64,000 nucleotides of DNA, taken from contig MU270037.1 of the NCBI GenBank assembly GCA_021432635.1, positions 454,047 to 518,046 on the forward strand, in the 5' to 3' direction. Source of the stretch: Thozetella sp. PMI_491 (Eukaryota; Ascomycota; Sordariomycetes; Chaetosphaeriales; Chaetosphaeriaceae). Of the stretch, positions 12,423-21,254 are shown in pieces. Numbering within the stretch: position 1 is the stretch's first letter; each line of letters starts with the position of its first letter. The notes beneath the pieces are model-generated. The model had not been told where the DNA came from and made no database searches. It saw only the letters and a program-made list of their open reading frames with translations. The position numbers were made by a program, and so were the translations under genes.

Positions 12423-12520
12423 CTCGTTCATCTCTTGTTTTCGCTAGCAATAGAAACAAAATATCCACAGATGAAGAGTCACAGCTTAATCTCTTTCTTC
12501 CACTCCTGATAATCGATACG

Positions 12521-13264
12521 ATGACTGCGTCTTCGACAGCCATAGTCAGCGCGGCTGATACTGCTGACCGCCCCCCGTACCCTAGGGGCATTCCTATGAA
12601 GTTTTCCATTGATGGTGACGTTCAGCGATACCCCGGAAATACGACTATCTGCCACATACCAGCCAAGTCTCCCCTCCAGGAAGGCCTTCATCGTGTTTAC
12701 AACACCATGAAGGTCCATCCTACGCTTTCTCGGATCATTCGCCTCGTACCCCAGGCATCTTGGCACATGACCGTTTTCGACGGCGTCCGTGAGGTAGAAT
12801 GCGAGCCCGGCATGTGGCCGCCCGGCTTGGCAAAGAAACCGCTCGATATCTGCACGATGGAGTTCTCGCATAGCCTACGACAGTTCGGACTAGAGCTAAA
12901 GAACGAAGGCCTAGCGCCGCCGTACCAAATGCGCGTTAGGGGCTTCGATCCCGCCGTTGTCGGGCTCGGGTTAGAGGTGGAGGGCGCGACTCCCGAGGAA
13001 GAGCAGAGATTGAGGAGATTGCGGGACAGGCTCGCAGATACACTGGACTTTCGGGCACCTAACCATGAAATCTATCCGTTTCACGTCACTATCGCATATT
13101 GGCTGCGGCATGTGGATGGCGACGACAGAGTGGAACTGAACAGAGTCCTGGGAGAGCTTCTCCCGCACGTGAAGATGGAGTTTGAGCTCGGGGCGGTGGA
13201 ATTTTGCACATTTGAGAACATGTTCGCCTACCCTAGACTGTTTTATCTTGGCGATGCTGAGTAG
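12521..13264 (+). CDS. DUF1868 / 2H phosphoesterase (LigT-like) protein
   Basis: Single exon, 247 aa. Two H-x-T motifs are seen, HMTVF in the middle and HVTIA near the C-terminus, about 110 residues apart, which is the hallmark of the 2H phosphoesterase fold that hydrolyses or transfers 2',3'-cyclic phosphates on RNA ends or nucleotides. The surrounding FSIDGDVQRYPGNT and WPPGLAKKPLD blocks fit the fungal/bacterial DUF1868 family. The start was placed at the Met after a TATA-like box; an in-frame ATG 53 codons upstream gives a poorly conserved leader. No signal peptide. A housekeeping RNA-repair or nucleotide-processing role is inferred from the fold only. Confidence 0.88.
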   Translation: MTASSTAIVSAADTADRPPYPRGIPMKFSIDGDVQRYPGNTTICHIPAKSPLQEGLHRVYNTMKVHPTLSRIIRLVPQASWHMTVFDGVREVECEPGMWPPGLAKKPLDICTMEFSHSLRQFGLELKNEGLAPPYQMRVRGFDPAVVGLGLEVEGATPEEEQRLRRLRDRLADTLDFRAPNHEIYPFHVTIAYWLRHVDGDDRVELNRVLGELLPHVKMEFELGAVEFCTFENMFAYPRLFYLGDAE

Positions 13265-14427
13265 CCAATATTGGAAATCCCCAGGTAGTGGTTAGCAAGT
13301 GCCATGAGGAAGCGCTGTTAGGCATGTACATAATGCCCCAGGCATATGCGCTTCGGGTAGGGCTTGTATCGTACCCTACCTAAGTTTCCTAAATTGACGC
13401 TTTGGGCGTGATATCTTTGGCTCTTACAACGCAGACTCGGCCGTCAGGAGCTCACTGCAGGAAACCCCACCAAGTCCACCATTGCTAGTACTGCTGCTGC
13501 TAAGACCCACCGCCTGTAGCTACAGGGACGTCGTCTGTAAAACATCACGGGAAGTATCGCCTGCGACAGCGCTAATATCTAGCGGCATGGTCCCGAAATT
13601 ACGCCGATCCTCGAAAGTGGTGTTGGGGAGGGTGCTTACAGTGCCCCCACTATGCTTCGATTCCGACAATGCCAACATGCCATTTCGTCTTGTCTGCCAA
13701 CTTCCAAGGGCAAATCGTGACCGCGCCACAAAGGCAGTCTTCTCTATCCTCATACAAGTCGACTAGATGAGTATCAGAATTATGATGCATGTAACTAGAG
13801 GCGCTGCATAGATCAAGGTGCGGATCGATTGGACACTGGTAGCGGCCTTCACGTAGTAGCAAGATGCGACGCTGCCCACATGCATAGCCGTTTTGGGATA
13901 CTGCTTTGTGATAGTTCGGAGAAATCCCGCTGTTTTCCTATTTAGGATCCTGTCTAGCTGTCTAGAGCAAGTCTTGTATCTTGTTCGTGTGCTTTCTTGT
14001 CTACCTAGAATTCTGAGTGAGACCGGCAGACTCGCTTCGAGATAGGACGTCGGCTAGAGATAAGAGTACGCTAACAGCAATAGCCTAGGAGTGCTGGAGT
14101 CGCGACCAAATTTTTTCGAGCACGTCGTCGACCGCGTGGTTGTGATTGGCCAAATTTGCACCGTCATGTTATTCTAGGGTGGAGGCCGGGACTCCCAGGC
14201 CTTGAAGCCCACCGTTGTCTAGCTCTGTGGGCCTACGTACGCTATGACGCGCTATGCATACCAAGTACCATTGTTTCGGTACGACCTGGAGAACTAAATC
14301 GATATAAAACGCCATTTTCCATCACCACCACGGTGACAGATGTATTGGATACGACAGCCTCTCGTCCCATCTCTTCGAGCCCCTCTACTCAATCGTCTTC
14401 CGAAGCGCCTCGTGTACCCTGCGCGCA
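13265..14427. other. Intergenic before sugar transporter
   Basis: About 1.16 kb, 3' of the phosphoesterase and 5' of the transporter. Short ORFs on both strands have no recognisable domain. It includes a TATA-like element at 14303-14308. Confidence 0.5.
14303..14308 (+). promoter_or_regulatory. TATA-like box of the sugar transporter
   Basis: TATAAA about 120 bp upstream of the transporter start codon, in a sensible position for a fungal promoter. Confidence 0.4.
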
Positions 14428-16290
14428 ATGAGCAATCCCGATCCCAAGCCTGAAGCAAAACGGACTGAGGAGTCACCGGCCATCTTGGTCGAGTGGCTCA
14501 CAGATGCCGAGGATGCCACCACCGAGGAGCATAATCTCGGTCTGCTCGATGCTCTCAAATTGTGCCCTTCGTCGGTCTTTTGGAGTTTGGCCATGTCTAC
14601 GGCCATTATCATGGAAGGTTACGACACCATGTTGGTCGGCAATTTATTCGCCCAGCCGGCCTTCCAGAAGCGATACGGACAACCTTCAACGGGAACCTCT
14701 TATGAGATATCCGCTCCCTGGCAAGCTGGCTTAAACAATGGTTCCGCCATTGGCCAGCTGTTTGGTCTATTGGCTGCGGGATATATTAGCGAACGGCTTG
14801 GATTCCGCAAGACAATGATGGTTGGGCTCGCCGTTATCACTGGCTTAATCTTTATCACCTTCTTTGCATCCAGCCTCCAGGTTCTCTTGGCTGGTCAAAT
14901 CTTGTTCGGTAAGTCAGCTCACAAGAAACTGTGGCAACGGATCTATGTGCTCACGCCCCCAATAGGCATCCCCTTGGGGTTATTTCAAACTACTCCAGTC
15001 ATCTACGCCATGGAGATATCGCCGGCTTCCCTTCGGCCGTATCTTACAACCTATGTCAACTTTTGTTGGGTATTATCCCCAATTTGGTATAGCTATCTGT
15101 TTTGTACAGTGCTAACGATTACAAGGCCATCGGCCATCTGATCGGCGCCGGCATCCTAAGAGGAGTCCTGCCAATGGAGGACCAGTGGGCCTATAGAATT
15201 CCTTTCGCTATTCAGTGAGACACATGGTCTAGAATCATACCTAATTACAGAATCTCATTCATATCACAGATGGTTCTGGCCGGTCCTACTAATACCCCTC
15301 CTGTATTTTGCCCCCGAGTCACCCTGGTGGCTCGTTCGACAGGGTCGCTTGGAAGAGGCCAAGGGGGTACTGAGACGGCTTACGTCTGGTGGCAGCACCG
15401 CCTTCAGCATCGACAAGCAAGTCGCCCTCATGATGGTCACGACGGAGCACGAGCGCACAGTGAATGACCAGACCTCGTATACGGCATGCTTTAGGGGTGC
15501 TGACCTACGGAGGACCCTGATCGTCATGGGAATTTACTGTATTCAGACTTTTAGCGGCAACCCTCTCCGTGGTTACTCGACATATTTCCTTCAGCAAGCC
15601 GGACTCCCCAGTACCCAGGCTTTCAACATGACGATTGTCGGTTATTCTCTGGCGTTGGTTGGGGGCTTCTTCACGGTATGAGCCGCTCGTTCCATGAGCG
15701 ACTGTCGTCAATCTCCCTTGCTACTGAGCTCTAGGCTAACTTTTGACTCTCCCTAGTGGGTTCTTCTGCCAGTGTTTGGCCGCCGAAGCATCTTTTTCTG
15801 GAGCCTTGTCATGATGTTGGTTCTCATGGTTCTGATTGGCGGCCTGGGCGTGCCGCAAGCAACCTCGCAAGAGACTTCGTACGCGTGGGCCATAGGATCA
15901 CTCCTCATCATCTCCAGTTTTCTCTACAACTGTTCCATGGGAACCCTCACCAACACGCTATGCGCTGAGATCCCCTCTGCTCTCCTACGGAGCAAGTCGG
16001 TTGTCCTGGCCCGCTGGAGCTACGCTGTCACGACCATCGCTGCCAATGCTCTCACGCCGTATCAGCTTAACAAGACCGCGTGGAACTGGGGCGCCAAAAC
16101 CGGCTTCTTTTGGGCTGGGGGATGCCTGCTATCCGCCATTTTCGCCTACTTCTGTGTCCCGGAAACCAAAGGCCGAACGACAGCGGAGATCGATGTCCTG
16201 TTCGAGCGCAAAGTCTCACCGCGCCATTTTGCCCAGACTCCGGTCGATTTGACCCAGGCAATTAGTGGGCAGGATGAGAAGGTTGTCTAA
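14428..16290 (+). CDS. MFS sugar transporter, maltose/alpha-glucoside permease type
   Basis: Five exons: 14428..14908, 14966..15069, 15126..15214, 15270..15675, 15757..16290; 537 aa. All junctions are GT-AG and in frame. Seen: GYDTMLVGNLFAQPAFQKRYG after the first membrane segment, SERLGFRKTMMVG (the MFS loop 2-3 motif), PESPWWLVRQGR at the central loop, GRR after segment 8, and PETKGRT after segment 12, which is the diagnostic sugar porter tail. The sequence best resembles fungal maltose permeases, which are alpha-glucoside/H+ symporters in the plasma membrane. It is convergent with a Zn2Cys6 regulator 132 bp away, an arrangement like MAL-type transporter/activator pairs. The exact sugar is inferred. 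Confidence 0.93.
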
Positions 16291-16422
16291 GCGCGCGTGT
16301 TTTGGAGAGCTCGCCTCGCATAGGAGATTCGGAAGCGGAGATGCTAGACAGGACGCGATTTAAGAAGCGCCTAGGTGCTTTAGCACTCGTTGATACAACG
16401 AATCTTGCTATCCACAGAGTCA

Positions 16423-18192
16423 CTACATGAATGGAGGAGGTACTCCAAAATACCAAATACAAAAGTACTTGGATGTGACCCGTCGTTCTTTCCGAACCTG
16501 GGCGTCTGAGAGCGCCTTGCCGAATTCTGCAAAAAAGTCGCTTCTGTAAATCGGGCTTTGGATCTGAGAGATTCTGCCCACCGCCCACTGGTTCTGCTCC
16601 GGGTCCATGGACTCGATTGCATATAGAAACAGCGGACGGAGATATCCAGGGCTGATCTTTCTCCCGGCGGCCTCCCCTTGCCTGCCCCAGTCGGCGTCAA
16701 TGATTTCCCGAATGGACTGGATCGATTCCCTGGAATCTGTCCACTTTGCCACCGGGTCGCCCAGCACACGGTCTATTTCGACAATTTCGGCATGGTACGC
16801 AGCATCGCATATGCCGATGAGAGAGATGATACGGCTGGCGATCTTCGGCGCGAGCTGTGACGACAGGTCCTCCGGAGTCTGCCTTTGTGTAACGCATCGA
16901 CTGTCCCACAGCTCGTGCAGCCGCGACCGAATGACGGCGATGGTTTGGACCACTTCTTCTTGGTCAGCACCGGTGATGCGCGAGCGGTGATAATGGGTCA
17001 AGTGCGCGATCTCGCCTGACAGCATCTGGAGACGATAGTAAAAGTCGAAGACGGGAGCGCTGAGCACCTGGTACAAATGCATTGATACATCGGGATGATA
17101 GCTAGCGGGGACTTCGAGATTAGGTATTGCGCCACTATAACTCGGTAACAGCTCGCAGACGTTGTTCGCAATAAGACCCATACCGCCCCCACGTAGTGTT
17201 ATCCGGTGGAGAATCCGAAACCATGCGACAAGCCTTATGCACAGATTCGAGTGAGTGGAGTGACGTTGTGCCCAATCACTTAGTCTCTCTAAGAAGATCT
17301 CACTTGGCTCTTTTAGGACGGGACTTATATCTCCAGAGTATATCAGCTCGAATAGGCACAGCAAAAATGCGGATACCAGAGTGTCGCTAAAGTTATGACT
17401 ATCGTTTCCTAGGACCTGCTGGAAAGCGGCTTTGGCGGAGTGATAGACGGACATCGCTCTTGACACGGGCAAGGCATATAGCTGCGCTTTATATAGCGCC
17501 GAGACTGCGTCGATAGACGAAGAAACGGCGGCACATGATCTTCCCACTTCGACAGCGTGATGCTTCATGAGCTGCCAGTTGACACTGTCGTAGGCCGTGA
17601 TCCCAGGACAGTCAACTGTTTCGAGGAAGAACGAGGATGAATGCTGGAAAGATTTTCCATGAGCTGCTAGGAGGTCCATCGTGGTCGTTAACTCGATATC
17701 GCGTGATATAAGAGTCGCAGGCGAGTCTCGGTCCGCGTGGGCGGCGTGGGGCGTAAGTGAGTTTTCCTTTCGATCCTGGAGGACCTTCTCCAGACGCCTA
17801 GTCACATCGATAATAGAAACGTCAGGATGTTGGAAGGGCTCCTGATTGGTATTGGAAGCTTCCGATCTCTCAAGAACGCCGAGGCCGCTTGGCTGTTCAA
17901 CTGGTGGGCTCGGATAGACTTCAAGAATTTCGGGCGGCCCCGACGAACGGTCAGCCACAACGTCAGGTGGTGGTTGGTCGAGAGCAGCATTGTCGTTATT
18001 TGTACCCCGAATAAGTGCCAGTTGGCTCTTCTTGGGTTTATATACACATTGTCGCTGGAGCCGTGTACAGTTGTTGCAAACTGGCCGCTCTTCGTCGCAT
18101 TTCACTTTTCTAGAGCGACAGGTAAGACACCCGCTACGAACGCGGCCGCGGTACCCATGGGGGCTTCTTCTTAAATCTGCCGGTTTGCCCAT
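16423..18192 (-). CDS. Zn2Cys6 transcription factor
   Basis: Single exon, 589 aa from the Met 21 residues before the first cluster Cys; an in-frame start 24 codons upstream also exists. Zinc cluster Cys 22, 25, 32, 39, 42 and 49 with the core CLTCRSRKVKCDEERPVCNNC. The rest resembles the fungal-specific transcription factor domain type 2 (alpha-helical, no coiled coil seen). It sits between a convergent maltose-permease-like transporter and a divergent inositol-monophosphatase-like phosphatase, so it is a candidate regulator of both; this is inference from position only. Confidence 0.9.
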   Translation of the reverse strand: MGKPADLRRSPHGYRGRVRSGCLTCRSRKVKCDEERPVCNNCTRLQRQCVYKPKKSQLALIRGTNNDNAALDQPPPDVVADRSSGPPEILEVYPSPPVEQPSGLGVLERSEASNTNQEPFQHPDVSIIDVTRRLEKVLQDRKENSLTPHAAHADRDSPATLISRDIELTTTMDLLAAHGKSFQHSSSFFLETVDCPGITAYDSVNWQLMKHHAVEVGRSCAAVSSSIDAVSALYKAQLYALPVSRAMSVYHSAKAAFQQVLGNDSHNFSDTLVSAFLLCLFELIYSGDISPVLKEPSEIFLERLSDWAQRHSTHSNLCIRLVAWFRILHRITLRGGGMGLIANNVCELLPSYSGAIPNLEVPASYHPDVSMHLYQVLSAPVFDFYYRLQMLSGEIAHLTHYHRSRITGADQEEVVQTIAVIRSRLHELWDSRCVTQRQTPEDLSSQLAPKIASRIISLIGICDAAYHAEIVEIDRVLGDPVAKWTDSRESIQSIREIIDADWGRQGEAAGRKISPGYLRPLFLYAIESMDPEQNQWAVGRISQIQSPIYRSDFFAEFGKALSDAQVRKERRVTSKYFCIWYFGVPPPFM

Positions 18193-18622
18193 TATCGATA
18201 TTTGAACAGAGTGAGTGATTTGGGTCCTGGAAACGACGCGATGGCGAGCCAGCCATCGAAGCATTCACTGTCTGTTCGCCCATGTCCCATCTAGCTCCAC
18301 TCGTGCTACTGAGGAGGCACGTGGTCTCCAATGACCCGGCCGTTGGCTTCTTGTGCGGAGTTGTGATGGCCGCGAAACGGGGGCCCGGGAATAAGTGGGT
18401 AAGCCTTATCACTAGCCGATGGCTCTTTATCTCTTGCCGACGACTCTGGTGGGTGATAGGGAGTAGCTTGCTCATTAGCGTGTCGTTGATCCGGTGGCCC
18501 ACTCTAGCCACCTCTATCCCCCGAGGTACCATCCTCGAGTACTCGAGAAACAGGAAACATAAAAAGCCAGACCAAGTATAATATTCATTCCCAAGCAACT
18601 GTATCTAGTACCAGTACTCGGT
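18193..18622. promoter_or_regulatory. Divergent promoter, Zn2Cys6 regulator / IMPase-like phosphatase
   Basis: About 430 bp between divergent start codons. No specific binding site was assigned with confidence. Confidence 0.45.
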
Positions 18623-19568
18623 ATGGAGGACCACAACTTGGAGAAACTCTGTACTTGTCTAGTCGAGCTCGCGATGGAAGCCGGCGAAGTGCTTCGTCAT
18701 GCACAACCAACATCCCTCACCATTACGTCGAAGAAAAATAGCTAGTATCCCATGCCTTGATACGTATTATTTAACATAGACTAATTGTGATATAGCTGCC
18801 GACATAGTAACGCAAACGGATCGGGCGGTAGAGAGCCTGATTCGCAAACGTCTGGCAAGCATCTATCCCGATTTTGGTTTTCTAGGGGAGGAGTCTTACG
18901 AGGACAGACTTGAGATCACCGACCATCCAACATTCATAGTAGATCCTATCGATGGTACATCCAACTTTGTTCATGGATTTCCGGAGGTCTGCATATCAAT
19001 AGGCCTCGTTATCGAAAGACGGCCTGTTGTCGGGGTTGTCTACAACCCGTTCCGAGACGAGCTTTGGAAGGCTGTCCGCGGCCAGGGTGCCTTTACACGG
19101 CAGTCTGGAGGAGGGCTGCAGAAGCTTCCGAATGTTTCAAGAGCTTCTGATGGGCTGAAGAGTGCCTGCATTGGCATTGAATGGGGCAGCGACAGGGAAG
19201 GGCCCAACTTTGAGCTTAATCTGAAGGTCTTTACGACCCTGGCTCGGACACAGCGCACAGGAGGTGCGTTTGTGAACTCGCTACGGTGCACCGGGTCGGC
19301 AGCCATCGCGATATGCAGAGTCGCTGCAGGCCAGCAGGACGCTTTTTGGGAGTGTGGGTGCTGGGCGTGGGACGTGGCCGCTGCTTGGTGCATCTTGTCC
19401 GAGGCTGGAGGTATCATGGTGGATGGACATCCCGGTAACTGGACCCCCCGGATCGACAACCGTCGATACCTGGCAGTGAGGCCGGCTACAACAGGCCAGA
19501 AAGAGTTTGTGGAGGAATTTTGGTCCGTGATCGGAGACAGCCGATCTACATATGGGCTAGAACCATAG
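18623..19568 (+). CDS. Inositol monophosphatase-family phosphatase
   Basis: Two exons, 18623..18740 and 18796..19568, 296 aa. Motifs in order: GEESYE (metal-binding Glu pair), DPIDGTSNFVHG (the DPIDGT-x-NF motif) and WECGCWAWDVAAAW (WD-x-AA, third metal site), which define the Mg2+-dependent, Li+-sensitive phosphatase superfamily. Family members act on inositol monophosphates, PAP, fructose-1,6-bisphosphate or, as QutG, in quinate gene clusters. The first intron is odd: frame and the conserved KKNTADIVTQTD segment are kept only if the donor is GC (AAATA|gctagt) with a normal tatag acceptor. A frameshift or sequencing error is the alternative. No start-codon ambiguity was seen. Confidence 0.85.
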
Positions 19569-19661
19569 GCGAGCAGGTCGGGCGCAGGTATACAGGATGG
19601 AGAACCTAGGTAGGTCGTGCTGCTAAGCTATAGTAATTACAACCCCCTTTCAAAAGAATAT

Positions 19662-20717
19662 TTATGCACGATCCTTGCCTCTGATTGACGAGTACAGGCG
19701 TCCTATCACTCCGGATGTCTTGTTTGATGCTGCGAGACCAGCATTCGAGAATATTTGCCCTGCAATTCCAGGTTTCTTGTCCGCGACATCCGCGTCAGCC
19801 TGCTCGTCTGGAAATCCCCCGCCATCACTGTCGGGAAACCATCGGCCTGGCCGATACTCGACAAACATCTCTGGAACTATTGTGAGGCCGGTGAAACGAT
19901 CTTCCTCGACACTCCACGTCGTTCCTCTATACCATCCTGCTCCACGCGAGCGAGCCAAGGTCTTCATGACACTAACCCCTTGGCCATCGAAACTGCTCCT
20001 TAGTGATTCCATAAATTCGTATGCCAATTCAATATATGGCCCCCTGGGGTTCGGAATCAGCGATGCGTACCAATCCTGCTCGCCCGGATCCTGCAGCGTC
20101 AGCTTGATGGACTTGGCTTCGTCGTCCCCAATCAGGCGGAGCCTGGATCGCCTAGTAGGTGCCGGGAAGGCATCCGTCCAGTTGTGCTTGCCAGGAACGT
20201 GCGGAAACACCACAGATAGCGTCTCCAGGGACCAGCAGCTTTCCAATATGTACTCAACAAGGCGTCGGGGGTATGAATGCATCGATGCCCATTCAATCGA
20301 GAGGTGCTTTAGCTTTTTGGCCGTGCTCGAGCCTAGCAGCGGAGTGTCCCCGTTATAGCCGCCAAGGAAGTCGGCAAAGCTCAGGTACTGGCGCGCCGGC
20401 CAGTAGAGGGTGTCGAGGGAAGGGTCGAAAGGGCGCGTGGGGACCAGACATGCGGCCTCGGCGTTCGGGACAAGCCTAGTCTCGCCTAGCTTACCTTCGA
20501 TGGCGAGCTGGCGGGACTCGTGGCAGACATGGGCTAAGGCAGGAAACGCGGGTTGGACGATGAGAGGCTCGGCTTGCAACTTGCCATTCACAAGCTTCGG
20601 GATGTTTTGCGACTGAGCAATGCAGACTTCGCGGGTGGGCTTGGGGCACGAAAAGGACCAGATGAGCATGCGGAGCTCGTAAGCGAGCTCCGAGAAGCGG
20701 GGGAATGTGTCCGCCAT
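19662..20717 (-). CDS. 2EXR-domain hypothetical protein
   Basis: Single exon, 351 aa. It opens with FPRFSELAYELRMLIWSF followed by the HVCHESRQLA block, the pattern of the 2EXR domain (PF20150) common in filamentous fungi and expanded in many copies. Function of the domain is unknown. The C-terminal third is polar, with a Gly/Asp-rich segment. No signal peptide or membrane segment. The start is the first Met, directly before the conserved block. Confidence 0.85.
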   Translation of the reverse strand: MADTFPRFSELAYELRMLIWSFSCPKPTREVCIAQSQNIPKLVNGKLQAEPLIVQPAFPALAHVCHESRQLAIEGKLGETRLVPNAEAACLVPTRPFDPSLDTLYWPARQYLSFADFLGGYNGDTPLLGSSTAKKLKHLSIEWASMHSYPRRLVEYILESCWSLETLSVVFPHVPGKHNWTDAFPAPTRRSRLRLIGDDEAKSIKLTLQDPGEQDWYASLIPNPRGPYIELAYEFMESLRSSFDGQGVSVMKTLARSRGAGWYRGTTWSVEEDRFTGLTIVPEMFVEYRPGRWFPDSDGGGFPDEQADADVADKKPGIAGQIFSNAGLAASNKTSGVIGRLYSSIRGKDRA

Positions 20718-21254
20718 GGCGGGCTAATTGGCGGCTCTGGTAGGGATAGTGAGCGAGAATTAAATGTAGGTGAAGTCAGTGGCATCTATTCGCTTCTCTC
20801 GTGGTGTCTGCGGGCTCGTCCTAAACTCTATATATGCTTGGCGTGCTCGGGTGTGAAGAAGAGAGAATGCCAGTAGCACACGTGATTAGCTGAGGAGATG
20901 AAGGATCAGTAGTGTCGCCTAGCACTTTGAGGTAGCTTTCGCCTTACGGGTAGCCTTCATAGGCTGCGCCGTTGCAGCCACCCTTGTTGACAGTTTGGAC
21001 TGGCTGCAATGGCTGCACAGCCGTAGGCGAATCGCTAGGTGGCAACCCTGCCAGCTGAAGTTCTGAATGCACAGCCCCGCCAAGAGGCAGCCTGCCTTTT
21101 TCCCTTAGCTATAGTTACACGAGCAGGTGAGAAGGAAAAGATAAAATCGTCGATTCTATTAAAAAGGCTATAAAACTCAATTTGTCCATCTGGTATATAG
21201 AGAAGCAGCGTTTTGAGATTTTTTGAAAATCGATACAACCGTACCAGCCGGCAG
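20718..21254. other. Intergenic with long inverted repeat
   Basis: About 540 bp between the 2EXR gene start and the GH67 stop. It contains the hairpin-forming segment listed at 20913-21043; the rest shows nothing recognisable. Confidence 0.5.
20913..21043. repeat. Long imperfect inverted repeat (hairpin)
   Basis: Nested complementary arms: CCTAGC (20919-20924) with GCTAGG (21034-21039), TTCGCCTTACGG (20938-20949) with CCGTAGGCGAA (21021-21031, one bulge), and TTGCAGCCA (20972-20980) with TGGCTGCAA (21001-21009), all in correct order around a 20-nt centre. It could be a short MITE remnant or a structured transcript end. Confidence 0.6.
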
